Notes: generated by a model not told the origin, from the sequence alone. 62,701 nt of DNA from an uncultured Lachnospiraceae bacterium (GCA_910584845.1 CAJUDH010000021.1:1-62701); one strand, 5' to 3'; positions 35,665 through 45,021 are shown, counted from the stretch's first letter. Numbers and translations are program-made.

Positions 35665-36687
35665 ATGAAAAAAATCGCTGCTATGATAACTGCACTGGGC
35701 CTGGCCGCCATGTCCCTTTCCGGCTGCGCCCAGACCGGCGCCAGCACATCCGCAGCCGCCACCGCGGATAACCCCATGGTGCTGACGCTGGCCCACGGCC
35801 TTAGCGAAACCCATACGGTACATATTGCCATGATGGAATTTGCCCAGCAGGTGGAAGAAAAAACAGACGGGCGGATTCAGGTGCGGATCCTCCCCAACGG
35901 CCAGCTGGGGTCTGAAAATGAGAATATGGAACAGCTTATGGCCGGCGTGATTTCCATGACCAAAGTTTCTGCGCCAGGCCTTGCCACCTATAACGAATCC
36001 TACCACACGTTCGGCCTGCCTTACGTTTTTGACGATACGGAGAATTTTTACCATGTAATGGATTCCCAGCAAATGCAGGACTTTTTCCTCTCTTCTGAGG
36101 ATGACGGGTTTGTGACCCTTACCTACTATACCTCCGGCGCCCGTTCTTTCTATACAAAGGGCAAAGCCATCCGCACGCCGGAAGACCTGAAAGGGTTAAA
36201 AATCCGCGTACAGGACATGAAATCCCAAACCGATATGATGCAGGCCTTAGGCGGCATCCCGGTAGCCATGTCTTACGGGGACGTATATACCTCCCTTCAG
36301 ACTGGCATCATTGACGGCACTGAGAACAACGAGACGGCCTTGACCACCGGCAAGCACGGCGAAATCTGTAAAGTGTACTCTACGGACCAGCATGCCATGA
36401 TACCGGATGTAATGGTAATGAGCGCCAAGGTGTGGGCCAATATCAGCCCGGAAGACCGGCAGGTCATCCTGGAAGCCGCCCACGCCTCCACAGAAAGCCA
36501 CAAAATCGCCTGGGACGCCGCGATTGACGAAGCAATCTCGGAAGCGTCCTCCCAGATGGGCGTGGAATTTGTCAATGACGTGGACAAAGAAGCTTTCCGC
36601 CAGGCCACCAGCGGCATGATCGGGGAATATTGCGACCAGTATCCGGGGGTTCAGACGCTGCTTGACATTATCCATTCTGTAGAGTAA
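35665..36687 (+). CDS. dctP: TRAP transporter substrate-binding protein (DctP family)
   Basis: A 340-residue extracytoplasmic solute receptor. The N-terminus is a lipoprotein signal with lipobox LSGC (cysteine at residue 21), so it is anchored to the outer face of the membrane. The DctP fold is clear: LTLAHGLSETHTVHIAMMEFA, VRILPNGQLGSENENMEQL, the conserved Arg-containing DLKGLKIRVQDMKSQ, and GIIDGTENNETAL. The ligand is usually an organic or sugar acid with a carboxylate, which fits the KDG-kinase-like gene nearby. It starts 17 bases after the GH31 stop. Confidence 0.94.
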   Translation: MKKIAAMITALGLAAMSLSGCAQTGASTSAAATADNPMVLTLAHGLSETHTVHIAMMEFAQQVEEKTDGRIQVRILPNGQLGSENENMEQLMAGVISMTKVSAPGLATYNESYHTFGLPYVFDDTENFYHVMDSQQMQDFFLSSEDDGFVTLTYYTSGARSFYTKGKAIRTPEDLKGLKIRVQDMKSQTDMMQALGGIPVAMSYGDVYTSLQTGIIDGTENNETALTTGKHGEICKVYSTDQHAMIPDVMVMSAKVWANISPEDRQVILEAAHASTESHKIAWDAAIDEAISEASSQMGVEFVNDVDKEAFRQATSGMIGEYCDQYPGVQTLLDIIHSVE

Positions 36688-36701
36688 GGGGGAGGTTTCC
36701 A

Positions 36702-37205
36702 ATGAAAGGACTATTTACTGTTGTAAAAAAAGGGATGACAAAGCTTCTCGCCGCGATTGCCACTATATTGCTTTCCGTTATGACGCTTCTGGTGCTGTAC
36801 CAGGTATTTACCCGTTATGTCTTGAACAGCCCTGCCGCCTTTACCGAGGAGCTGGTGCGTTATTTCCTGATCTGGACCGGGTTTATCGGGGCCGCCTATG
36901 CTTTTATCACCAGGGAACACATGTGCCTGGTGCTGGTCCGGGACAGCCTGAAACCGGAAAAGAAACGGATCCTGATGACCTTTATTGATGTATTGATCCT
37001 TGTTTTTGCCATTTTTGTTATTACCATCGGAGGCTTTAAACTTGCCATGAGCGCCCAAAAGGTATTTTCCGCCCTGTTGGGGATCCCCAGAAGCTTGGTC
37101 TATGCCATGGCGCCTGTTTCCGGCCTGTTTATCATCGTAGCCCAAATTATCAATATCTACGAGGACGTAACCGGCATTACAATTGAAGGAGGGAATGAAT
37201 CATGA
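36702..37205 (+). CDS. dctQ: TRAP transporter small membrane subunit (DctQ family)
   Basis: A 167-residue protein with four membrane helices and the family motif VLYQVFTRYVLNSPAAFTEE followed by RYFLIWTGFIGAAYA. It links the receptor to the large permease. A 14-base gap with GGGGGAGG separates it from dctP, and its TGA stop overlaps the dctM ATG (ATGA), so translation is coupled. Confidence 0.93.
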   Translation: MKGLFTVVKKGMTKLLAAIATILLSVMTLLVLYQVFTRYVLNSPAAFTEELVRYFLIWTGFIGAAYAFITREHMCLVLVRDSLKPEKKRILMTFIDVLILVFAIFVITIGGFKLAMSAQKVFSALLGIPRSLVYAMAPVSGLFIIVAQIINIYEDVTGITIEGGNES

Positions 37206-38503
37206 GTATTGGAATGACAACCTTGATCCTGTTTACGGTATTTGCCATCCTGCTTTTCCTGGGCTGCCCCATTTCCGTAAGCATCGTGATTTCCTCAATT
37301 GTGACGGCAATCTCTTCCCTGTCCTGGGATCAGATTACGTTCATTACCATGCAGAAAATGAACAGCGGCGTGGAAAGCTTTTCCCTGCTGGCAATCCCTT
37401 TGTTTATCCTGGCCGGCAATATTATGAATAACGGCGGCATCGCCAGGCGCCTGGTGAATTTTGCCAAACTATTCGTTGGATGGATCCCGGGCTCCCTGGC
37501 CCAGGCCAACGTGGTCGGCAACATGCTGTTTGGCGCCCTGTCCGGCTCTTCTGTGGCGGCGGCGTCAGCCATGGGCGGGTGCATCTACCCCATCCAGAAG
37601 GACGAAGGCTACGACCCGGCCTTTGCCACGGCGGTCAACATCGCCTCCGCCCCCACAGGGCTTTTGATCCCGCCCACCAGCGCCTTCATCGTGTATTCCA
37701 CCGTAGCCGGAGGCGTGTCCATCTCCACCTTGTTTATGGCCGGGTATGTCCCGGGTATCCTTATGGGCTTAGGCTCTATGGTAGTGGCGTTCTTTTATGC
37801 CAAAAAACATCAATACCCCACTACCGGGATCCCGGCGGCGGCGGAATTTCTGAAAGTGACTTTGGAAGCCCTTCCCAGCCTGCTTTTGATCATCATCGTC
37901 ATCGGCGGTATTGTGGGCGGCATTTTTACGGCCACAGAAGGGGCCGGCATCTGTGTGCTCTACTGCCTGGTCCTATCCATCTGCTATAAAAGCCTGACGG
38001 TGAAATCCTTTATGAAGATCCTAGTAAGCAGCGCCTGCACCAGCGGCATTATCCTGTTCCTGATCTCGGCTTCCTCCGCCATGTCTTTTGTTATGGCCTA
38101 CTCCGGGATCCCGGCCGCCATCAGCGCAGGAATTATGTCCATATCCACCAATAAATTTATTATTTTCCTTCTGATGAACATGATCCTGATGATCATTGGC
38201 ATGTTCATGGACATTACCCCGGCAATCCTGATCTTTACGCCCATTTTCCTGCCAATCGCCCAGAGCCTTGGCATGACCGATATCCAGTTCGGCGTTATGT
38301 TGATCTTTAATATGTGCCTGGGCAATATTACCCCGCCGGTCGGCTCCGTATTGTTCGTTGGCTGCGGGATCAGCAAACTCCGTATTGAAGACGTAACCAA
38401 AATGCTCCTGCCCTATTTCGCTGTATTGTTCCTGCTTTTGCTTGCGGTAACGTACATTCCGGTGCTGTCTTTGGGAGTGCCAAGTTTGATGGGGTTAATC
38501 TAA
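37202..38503 (+). CDS. dctM: TRAP transporter large permease (DctM family)
   Basis: A 433-residue permease with about 12 membrane segments that drives sodium-coupled uptake. Seen: LAIPLFILAGNIMNNGGIA, NMLFGALSGSSVAAASAMG, IASAPTGLLIPPTSAFIVYS, and the late FGVMLIFNMCLGNITPPVGSVLF, all family signatures. Length and frame are normal. It ends the GH31-TRAP operon, followed by a strong terminator. Confidence 0.95.
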   Translation: MSIGMTTLILFTVFAILLFLGCPISVSIVISSIVTAISSLSWDQITFITMQKMNSGVESFSLLAIPLFILAGNIMNNGGIARRLVNFAKLFVGWIPGSLAQANVVGNMLFGALSGSSVAAASAMGGCIYPIQKDEGYDPAFATAVNIASAPTGLLIPPTSAFIVYSTVAGGVSISTLFMAGYVPGILMGLGSMVVAFFYAKKHQYPTTGIPAAAEFLKVTLEALPSLLLIIIVIGGIVGGIFTATEGAGICVLYCLVLSICYKSLTVKSFMKILVSSACTSGIILFLISASSAMSFVMAYSGIPAAISAGIMSISTNKFIIFLLMNMILMIIGMFMDITPAILIFTPIFLPIAQSLGMTDIQFGVMLIFNMCLGNITPPVGSVLFVGCGISKLRIEDVTKMLLPYFAVLFLLLLAVTYIPVLSLGVPSLMGLI

Positions 38504-38514
38504 ATGCAACAAAA

Positions 38515-38559
38515 AGCTGCCGCTTCACGGTCAGAAAACCGCGAAGCGGCAGCTTCCTT
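38515..38559 (+). terminator. Terminator of the GH31-TRAP operon
   Basis: AGCTGCCGCTTC (38515-38526) pairs with GAAGCGGCAGCT (38543-38554), with a further inner CGG/CCG pairing, followed by TCCTTTTT. Confidence 0.85.
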
Positions 38560-38588
38560 TTTGGCCGCCTCTTTTTCGGCGGCCCCGC

Positions 38589-39656
38589 TCACCGCCAGCC
38601 GCTTAAAAGGTTCCATAAAACAGGGGCGTGGCGGCGGAGGGCTTTCCCCAAAACCGTGACAGCCGCCACCACCAAAAAAGGCATGGCAAGGTACAAAGCC
38701 ACGGGCACCGCGGGTACCGGGGGGAGCACCTTAGCCCCTGCCTTGTTGATAAAACGCACCAAGGCAAAATGGGCCCCATACAGGAAAAAATTCCCCTTCA
38801 TAAAATCTTTTTCCGGCGGCAGGCAGTTTCCCGGCACCGCCAGCCATAAGCCCGCCACCGCCGCCAGGCGGCACAGGACAAAGCATGGGACGAAAGCGGT
38901 CCGCAGCCCTGCATGATATAGCAGCGGGGACAGTGCCATCAGGCACAGGCCCCATGGCAAAGGGCGGCGGCAGATCATGGGCCCTACCCCCTTTGGCTTA
39001 AAGCCCGCCTCCACCTGCCCTTTTTCCTGGTTTTTCCGGGTGTCTATAGCCAGGCAGGCAGCAGAAGAATAATAAATCAGGGCATCAGCGTTGACGAAAG
39101 GCAAAGGGGCCTTGGCCGCCACCGCCCACCACAAAAACGCCAGGAAAAGCCCCCTGCCCCAAAGGCTTTTTAAAACAAAGTACAAAAAAGGGGCCATCAA
39201 AATCAATAATATCAGCTGGTGCAGATACCAAAAAACATAATTATAAGTGTAATGGGCCACGGCGTCCACCATGGCAGAAAGGGTGAAAGGGACCACCCCT
39301 TTGCCCACCACGTCGCGGATCCAGGGCAGGCGGCTGGCAACCACATACCCCATATAGTAGAGGAAATTCCATACGATATAAGGCACCAGCACACTGTGGA
39401 TGCGCCGCTGCCATTTCCCCCCCAATTTCTGCCAGGTAAAATCCCGGTAAAACAAATAGCCGGATACCATAAAAAACCCAGGGACGGCAATCTGGCCGGC
39501 CCCATCCCCCAGCAAGGCTTCCAGGCGGTATACCGCGTCTGCCCCCCCTGCTTTCCCTAAATACAATTCCCCATTGTAGGAATGTACCCAGATTACCAGA
39601 AGGCTGAAAAAGAAAGAAAACCATGAAATTTTTCTGCGAAAATATTCCTCTTCCAT
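38589..39656 (-). CDS. Acyltransferase family 3 membrane protein
   Basis: A 355-residue polytopic membrane protein of the acyltransferase_3 (OafA/NodX-like) family; members O-acylate cell-surface sugars. About ten hydrophobic helices, with the family start ISWFSFFFSLLVIWVHSYNG, PGFFMVSGYLFYRDF, and VPYIVWNFLYYMGY. Target unknown. The ribosome site is weak. It is monocistronic, convergent to the TRAP operon and divergent from the next permease gene. Confidence 0.85.
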   Translation of the reverse strand: MEEEYFRRKISWFSFFFSLLVIWVHSYNGELYLGKAGGADAVYRLEALLGDGAGQIAVPGFFMVSGYLFYRDFTWQKLGGKWQRRIHSVLVPYIVWNFLYYMGYVVASRLPWIRDVVGKGVVPFTLSAMVDAVAHYTYNYVFWYLHQLILLILMAPFLYFVLKSLWGRGLFLAFLWWAVAAKAPLPFVNADALIYYSSAACLAIDTRKNQEKGQVEAGFKPKGVGPMICRRPLPWGLCLMALSPLLYHAGLRTAFVPCFVLCRLAAVAGLWLAVPGNCLPPEKDFMKGNFFLYGAHFALVRFINKAGAKVLPPVPAVPVALYLAMPFLVVAAVTVLGKALRRHAPVLWNLLSGWR

Positions 39657-39844
39657 CCGGGGCCCCTTTCTTATGCTGTTTTCTATCCAGCCGATTTCTT
39701 ACCTACCACAATTTTACCATCCCGTCCATTCCCCGTCCATAGCATAATCCTTTCATCTGTAATTTATTTATCCCTCCCCACGCCGTACCCAGCCCCTTCC
39801 CCACGCATATATTACTTTATATTGACATTCAGAAAGGAATCCCT

Positions 39845-41236
39845 ATGTTGGAATTATCCACTACTCTGACTACCGTCCATTTCCTCTATCTCATCGGGGT
39901 GGTTGTAATATTGTCTGTCATGGCCATGCGCCGGGATACGCCTATCATCTGTATCGGGTTTTTGTTCCTGTTGGGCCTTGCCGCCACAGGGTCGTTGGCC
40001 GGTGCAATCCAGGCTGTCTTTAATTCCACCCTTTACGCGGCCAAGGAATTTATGGAAATTATTGCAACCATCGCTTTGATCACCGCCCTCTCCAAATGCC
40101 TCTCTGAACTGGGCAGCGATTATTTGATGATGAAGCCCTTGTCGCGGGTCATGTGCACCCCTTCTGTGACCTGGTGGATTTTAGGGGGCGTTATGTTGCT
40201 GTTTTCCTTATTTTTATGGCCGTCGCCCTCTGTGGCGCTCGTTGGGGCCATTATGCTGCCTTTGGCCATCCACAAAGGCCTGACCCCCATGTCCGCCGCC
40301 ATAGCCATCAACCTTTTCGGCCACGGCATCGGCCTTAGCTATGATTTTGTCATCCAGGGGGCCCCCGCCATTTCTGCCGCAGCCGCAGGGATTGACACGG
40401 CGCAAATCCTAACCATGGGTTCCCCTTTGTTCCTTACCATGGGGGCCGCCACTGTTGTGACGGCGTTTTTGATGAACCGGAAAACCATGGCCGGCGCCGG
40501 GGTGGGCTTGCCGGAAAGCCAGCCGCAAAAACCAGGCGGGGAAAAACCGGCCTTCAAAAAACACCAAAAAGCGGCCTTGTTCATCGCCGTGTTCACCCCC
40601 CTGGCCTTTTTGGGGGATATTCTGTTGATGCTGGGTTTTGGGCTGAAAGGCGGCGACGCCACCAGCTTGGTTTCCGGCACGGCCACGCTTTTAATGATGA
40701 TTGGGGCCGTCCTGGGCTTTGGTTCCCAGGCCCCGGAAAAGGTTACGGATTACCTGATCCATGGCTTTTTATTCGCCATCAAAATATTTGCCCCGGTTAT
40801 CCTTATCGGCGCCTTTTTCTTCCTGGGCGGGGAAGGGGCCACCACGATCCTGGGAGAACAATACCAGGCTGGCATTATGAATGACTGGGCCGTTTGGCTG
40901 GCAGGGAGGGTGCCGCTGAACCGGTACGCAGCGGCGGCCCTTCAAATGGCCATCGGCGCCATCACCGGCCTGGACGGTTCCGGTTTTTCTGGTCTACCGT
41001 TGACCGGGGCCTTATCCCGTACCTTTTCCCTGATCACCGGCGGGGCTACCCCCATTTTTGCCGCGTTGGGGCAAATCACCGCCATCTTTGTAGGCGGCGG
41101 CACCATCGTGCCTTGGGGGATTGTCCCGGTGGCGGCTATCTGCAATGTAAGCCCTATCGAGCTGGCGCAAAAAAACCTGGTGCCTGTGGCCGTCGGTTTT
41201 GCCTGTACCTTTATCGTGGCATGTTTCTTATTATAA
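39845..41236 (+). CDS. Uncharacterised polytopic membrane transporter
   Basis: A 463-residue membrane protein with about 11-12 hydrophobic segments. I do not recognise a named family with certainty; the general form (two halves, LFLWPSPSVALVGAIMLPLAI, FGHGIGLSYDFVIQGAPA, GLDGSGFSGLPLTGAL) is like ion-transporter superfamily permeases such as GntP-, CitM- or TRAP-type. AGAAAGGA stands before ATG 39845. The asnB gene starts 20 bases after its stop with a normal ribosome site, so the two are likely co-transcribed; a substrate linked to aspartate, asparagine or glutamine metabolism is a reasonable guess but not shown. Confidence 0.7.
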   Translation: MLELSTTLTTVHFLYLIGVVVILSVMAMRRDTPIICIGFLFLLGLAATGSLAGAIQAVFNSTLYAAKEFMEIIATIALITALSKCLSELGSDYLMMKPLSRVMCTPSVTWWILGGVMLLFSLFLWPSPSVALVGAIMLPLAIHKGLTPMSAAIAINLFGHGIGLSYDFVIQGAPAISAAAAGIDTAQILTMGSPLFLTMGAATVVTAFLMNRKTMAGAGVGLPESQPQKPGGEKPAFKKHQKAALFIAVFTPLAFLGDILLMLGFGLKGGDATSLVSGTATLLMMIGAVLGFGSQAPEKVTDYLIHGFLFAIKIFAPVILIGAFFFLGGEGATTILGEQYQAGIMNDWAVWLAGRVPLNRYAAAALQMAIGAITGLDGSGFSGLPLTGALSRTFSLITGGATPIFAALGQITAIFVGGGTIVPWGIVPVAAICNVSPIELAQKNLVPVAVGFACTFIVACFLL

Positions 41237-41255
41237 AAGAAAGAAGGGATCCCCT

Positions 41256-43121
41256 ATGTGTGGTATCAGCGGATTTTGTGATTTTCACCAGGATTTTACC
41301 TGCCATGCCCCAAAATACTCCGGCCTCCTAAGCCGGATGCACCGGCTATTGGCCCACCGGGGGCCGGACGGCCAGGGCATTTACCTGAACCCCCACGTGG
41401 GCCTCTCCCATGCCAGGCTTTCTATCATTGACCTGGCAGGCGGGCGGCAGCCCATGCTCCATAAAAGCGGCGGGAAAACCTGGGCTATTGTATACAACGG
41501 AGAATTATACAATACAAAAGAATTGCGGGAAAACCTGGCTGCCCGCGGGCATGTTTTAGAAACCAGCAGCGATACGGAAGCCCTTTTGCTTTCTTATCTG
41601 GAATATGGCCCGGAATTTGCCGCCCGGCTCAACGGTATTTTTGCTTTTGCCATCTGGGACCCCATCCGGGAATGCCTGTTCCTCTGCCGGGACCGCAGCG
41701 GCGTCAAACCTTTGTTCTATTCCCTGCGCAGCCAAGGCTCTCCGGAAGAAATGCTGCTGTTTGCCTCAGAACCCAAAGCCATCCTGTCCTTCCCCGGCGT
41801 AAAAGCCCAAGTGGACCGTCAGGGGTTAAACGAAATCTTCAGTATGGGGCCGGCACATACCGGCGGCTGTGGCGTATTTAAGGGTATCAGCGAACTGCTC
41901 CCCGGCCACTACGCCGTTTTTAGCCGGGAAGGCTTTTGCCAACAGGCTTATTGGAAATTGGAAAGCCGCCCCCATGAGGACGATTACCCCACCACTGTGG
42001 AAAAAACCACTTGGCTGGTGCTGGATTCTATCCGGCGCCAAATGGTCTCCGACGTGCCTATCTGCACCTTTTTGTCCGGCGGCATTGATTCCAGCCTGGT
42101 ATCCGCCGTATGCGCGGCAGAACTCAAAAAAAACGGGGGGCAGCTGCATACCTTTTCCTTTGACTTTACAGGCAATTGCCAAAATTTCCGGGCCAACTCC
42201 TTCCAGCCGTCCCAGGACCGGCCTTATGTAGAGCAGATGGTGGAATTTTTAGGCTCCAGCCACCAATATCTGGAATGTTCTACCAAAGAACAGGCCGACT
42301 GCCTGAAAGACTCGGTAGACGCCCACGATTTGCCGTCCATGGCAGACGTGGACTCCTCCCTGCTCTATTTTTGCCGCCAGGTGCGATGTTCCCATAAAGT
42401 AGCCTTGACCGGGGAATGCGCCGACGAGATTTTCGGCGGCTACCCCTGGTTCCACAGGCAAGAATGCTTTCAGGCCCACACTTTCCCCTGGACCATGGAC
42501 CTTAAGGCCAGGCAGGTTTTGCTCCATGATGATTTTTTAAACTATCTTAATATGGAAGAATACGTGAAGGCACGATATGAAGATTCTTTAAGGGAAACCC
42601 CGCGCCTTGCCTCCGATTCCCCAAAAGAAGCACGCCGCCGGGAGATTTCCTGGCTAAACCAGCGGTGGTTTATGCAGACTTTGTTAAACCGGATGGACCG
42701 CACCAGTATGTTTTCCGGCCTGGAAGCGCGGGTGCCTTTTGCCGACCACCGCATCCTGGAGTATGTGTGGAACATCCCCTGGGACATGAAGGCCCATGAC
42801 GGCGTAGCCAAAGCCTTGCTGCGGGAATGCGGGCGGGAATACCTTCCGGATGCCATACGCAGCCGCCGCAAATCCCCGTACCCAAAAACTTATGATACCG
42901 GCTATGAAAAGCTGCTGGCCGAAAAAATCCGCGGGATGATGGCCGACCCCCATGCCCCGGTGCTGCGGTTTTTAGACCGGAAAAAAGTGGAACGTTTCCT
43001 GGACGCCCCTTCCGATTACGGCAAACCTTGGTATGGCCAGCTTATGGCGGGCCCTCAAATGCTGGCCTATCTGTGGCAGGTCAATTATTGGATGGAAAAA
43101 TATAAAGTGGCGGTCATTTAA
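41256..43121 (+). CDS. asnB: Asparagine synthase (glutamine-hydrolysing)
   Basis: A 621-residue AsnB makes asparagine from aspartate, glutamine and ATP in the cytosol. The class II glutaminase nucleophile is Cys2 (MCGISGF), which fixes the start at ATG 41256; the site AAAGAAGGG precedes it. Seen next: LAHRGPDGQGIYL, IVYNGELYN, RDRSGVKPLFY, then the synthetase P-loop FLSGGIDSSLVSA and GECADEIFGGY, RMDRTSMFSGLEARVPF. Some AsnB paralogues act in capsule or peptide amidation, so the precise acceptor is not proven. Confidence 0.95.
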   Translation: MCGISGFCDFHQDFTCHAPKYSGLLSRMHRLLAHRGPDGQGIYLNPHVGLSHARLSIIDLAGGRQPMLHKSGGKTWAIVYNGELYNTKELRENLAARGHVLETSSDTEALLLSYLEYGPEFAARLNGIFAFAIWDPIRECLFLCRDRSGVKPLFYSLRSQGSPEEMLLFASEPKAILSFPGVKAQVDRQGLNEIFSMGPAHTGGCGVFKGISELLPGHYAVFSREGFCQQAYWKLESRPHEDDYPTTVEKTTWLVLDSIRRQMVSDVPICTFLSGGIDSSLVSAVCAAELKKNGGQLHTFSFDFTGNCQNFRANSFQPSQDRPYVEQMVEFLGSSHQYLECSTKEQADCLKDSVDAHDLPSMADVDSSLLYFCRQVRCSHKVALTGECADEIFGGYPWFHRQECFQAHTFPWTMDLKARQVLLHDDFLNYLNMEEYVKARYEDSLRETPRLASDSPKEARRREISWLNQRWFMQTLLNRMDRTSMFSGLEARVPFADHRILEYVWNIPWDMKAHDGVAKALLRECGREYLPDAIRSRRKSPYPKTYDTGYEKLLAEKIRGMMADPHAPVLRFLDRKKVERFLDAPSDYGKPWYGQLMAGPQMLAYLWQVNYWMEKYKVAVI

Positions 43122-43156
43122 AACAAGCCACAAGTTACAAAAATTTCCTTTTCCTC

Positions 43157-43183
43157 TTTACTTTTCCTTCAAAATGCCGATAT
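43157..43183 (+). promoter_or_regulatory. Sigma-28 (SigD/FliA)-like promoter
   Basis: GCCGATAT at 43176-43183 matches the -10 box of flagellar sigma-28 promoters (GCCGATAA) at seven of eight positions. TTTACTTT at 43157-43164, exactly 11 bases before it, matches five of eight positions of TAAAGTTT. The next gene starts at 43241 after AGAAGGAGG. Confidence 0.5.
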
Positions 43184-43240
43184 ATCTTATAAATCATAGA
43201 ATATAAACATTTTATATCACATGAGAAGGAGGATTATCCT

Positions 43241-43855
43241 ATGCAAGTAAACCAGGATTTTACTGCCGTGCGCCAATACGCACAGCCCAGCCAAGTGAAA
43301 GCCAATGCCGCTGTTCCCAGCGTTTCCACGGATAAGGTTACGGACAAAGCCACAGAGGCTTATGCCAAACCGGATACCGACCGCCTTGAGCTGAGCGACA
43401 AAGGCAAAGACATTACCAAGATGAGCGACTCCGAGCGCTCCGCCCTGGTACAGAGCCTGAAAGACAGCCTGGACAGCCAGATGGGCAACTTCACCAACAT
43501 GATGATGAAGACGTTCCAGAAACAAGGCATTACTGCCGCTTCTTTGCAGGGCGACAATTTCTGGAAATTCATGGCCAGCGGCAACTACACCGTAGACGCC
43601 AAGACCAAAGCTGACGCCCAGGCTGCCATTTCTGAGGACGGCTTCTGGGGTGTTAAGCAGACTTCCCAGCGTATTTTTGATTTCGCCGCCGCGGTAGCCG
43701 GCGATGACCCGGAAACCATGAAAAAGATGCAGGCGGCCGTAGAAAAAGGCTTCAAGGAAGCCGGCGTTGCCTGGGGCGGCGACCTGCCGTCGATCTGCGG
43801 CGACACCCACGCTGCCGTCAACAAACTGTTTGACGACTATTATGCCAGCCACTAA
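43241..43855 (+). CDS. Uncharacterised soluble protein, possible sigma-28 regulon member
   Basis: A 204-residue protein with no signal peptide or membrane segment that I cannot assign to a named family. The first 50 residues are low-complexity and probably unfolded; then comes TDRLELSDKGKDI, a short motif that recalls the disordered N-termini of flagellar regulators such as FlgM, followed by helical, amphipathic sequence (DSERSALVQSLKDSLDSQMGN, FQKQGITAASLQGDNFWKFM) and a C-terminal domain ending in AAVNKLFDDYYASH. Codon use and the strong AGAAGGAGG site suggest high expression. It has its own sigma-28-like promoter and a strong terminator, so it is a single-gene transcript. A flagellar or motility-linked role is inference from the promoter alone. 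Confidence 0.8.
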   Translation: MQVNQDFTAVRQYAQPSQVKANAAVPSVSTDKVTDKATEAYAKPDTDRLELSDKGKDITKMSDSERSALVQSLKDSLDSQMGNFTNMMMKTFQKQGITAASLQGDNFWKFMASGNYTVDAKTKADAQAAISEDGFWGVKQTSQRIFDFAAAVAGDDPETMKKMQAAVEKGFKEAGVAWGGDLPSICGDTHAAVNKLFDDYYASH

Positions 43856-43894
43856 GCAAGGAAGCTTTCCGGTTTGGCAGTCCCATTGAATGTC

Positions 43895-43935
43895 AAAAGC
43901 CGGCATCCCGGTTTGCGGGTGCCGGCTTTTTATTG
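43895..43935 (+). terminator. Terminator after the 43.2 kb gene
   Basis: AAAAGCCGGCATCCCG (43895-43910) pairs with CGGGTGCCGGCTTTT (43916-43930), followed by TTATTGTTTTG. It may also serve the convergent hemB gene. Confidence 0.85.
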
Positions 43936-44040
43936 TTTTGAAATTTGGAAAAAACATTCCGGGCAGCAATGCCTTTTTGCCCATGGGATAACCAAAAAGT
44001 GTATTTCGGCACTACGGGGCTGTGCAGCCGGTACGGCGCC

Positions 44041-45021
44041 CTACCCGATAACCCCCTCGTCCATAAGCCGCGCGATTTCTTCCGCAAAGTATGTCAGGTA
44101 GACAGAAGCCCCTGCACGGTAAGCCCCCACCGCCATCTCGGCAATCATCCGGCTTTCCTCTACGTACCCCAGCTTGGCCCCGGCCTTCACCATGGCATAC
44201 TCGCCGCTGACGCTATAAGCCGCCACAGGCACATGGACCAGGCCGGCTACCTCCCGGATTATGTCCTGATAGGCCAGGGCCGGCTTTACCATGATAATGT
44301 CCGCCCCCTCTTCTACGTCTGTCAACGCTTCCTTGAGCCCCTCTTTCCGGTTGTGGAAATCCATCTGATAGGACTTCCGGTCCCCGAAAGCCGGGGCAGA
44401 CCCGGCAGCCTCACGGAAGGGCCCGTAAAAGCCAGAAGCATACTTTACTGCATAAGACATGATAGGCACATGGGTAAAACCTTCGTCGTCCAATTGGTTC
44501 CGGATAGCCAGTACCCGGCCGTCCATCATATCCGACGGGGCTACCATATCCGCCCCGGCCACGGCGTGGGAAAGGGCTGTCTTTGCCAATAGTTTTAACG
44601 TCTGGTCATTGTCCACTTCTCTGCCGTGTAGCACGCCACAGTGGCCGTGGGAAGTATATTCGCACATGCATACGTCTGTAACCAGATACAGCCCTTCCCC
44701 AAACTGCCGCCTTGCCTCCCGCAAAGCTTTCTGCACAATGCCGTCCTCGGCATAAGCCCCGCTCCCCCACTGGTCTTTCTCATGGGGGATCCCGAAAAAC
44801 ATTATGCTTCCTATCCCTGCCTTTTTCAGCTGTTCCAGCTTATAGGGCATCTGGTCCACGCTGTAACGGTATTGTCCCGGCATGGTCGGGATTTCTTCTT
44901 GTATCCCGCTCCCTTCCCGGACAAACAAGGGATAAATCAACGAAGCCTTATCCACCCTGGTCTCCCTTACCATCTTCCGCAAAATCCCGTTCCCCCGCAG
45001 CCTCCTTGGCCTTTGTATCAT
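44041..45021 (-). CDS. hemB: Delta-aminolevulinic acid dehydratase (porphobilinogen synthase)
   Basis: A 326-residue HemB that condenses two 5-aminolevulinate molecules into porphobilinogen, an early step of tetrapyrrole (haem, sirohaem, corrinoid) synthesis. Seen: the zinc-site cysteines in VCMCEYTSHGHCGVL, the Schiff-base lysines in YAVKYASGFYGPFRE and IMVKPALAYQD, and the N-terminal RPRRLRGNGILRKMVRET. ATG 45021 is placed after GGAGGGC; an upstream ATG eight codons earlier would use no site. It is alone here, with no other hem or cob genes nearby. Confidence 0.96.
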   Translation of the reverse strand: MIQRPRRLRGNGILRKMVRETRVDKASLIYPLFVREGSGIQEEIPTMPGQYRYSVDQMPYKLEQLKKAGIGSIMFFGIPHEKDQWGSGAYAEDGIVQKALREARRQFGEGLYLVTDVCMCEYTSHGHCGVLHGREVDNDQTLKLLAKTALSHAVAGADMVAPSDMMDGRVLAIRNQLDDEGFTHVPIMSYAVKYASGFYGPFREAAGSAPAFGDRKSYQMDFHNRKEGLKEALTDVEEGADIIMVKPALAYQDIIREVAGLVHVPVAAYSVSGEYAMVKAGAKLGYVEESRMIAEMAVGAYRAGASVYLTYFAEEIARLMDEGVIG

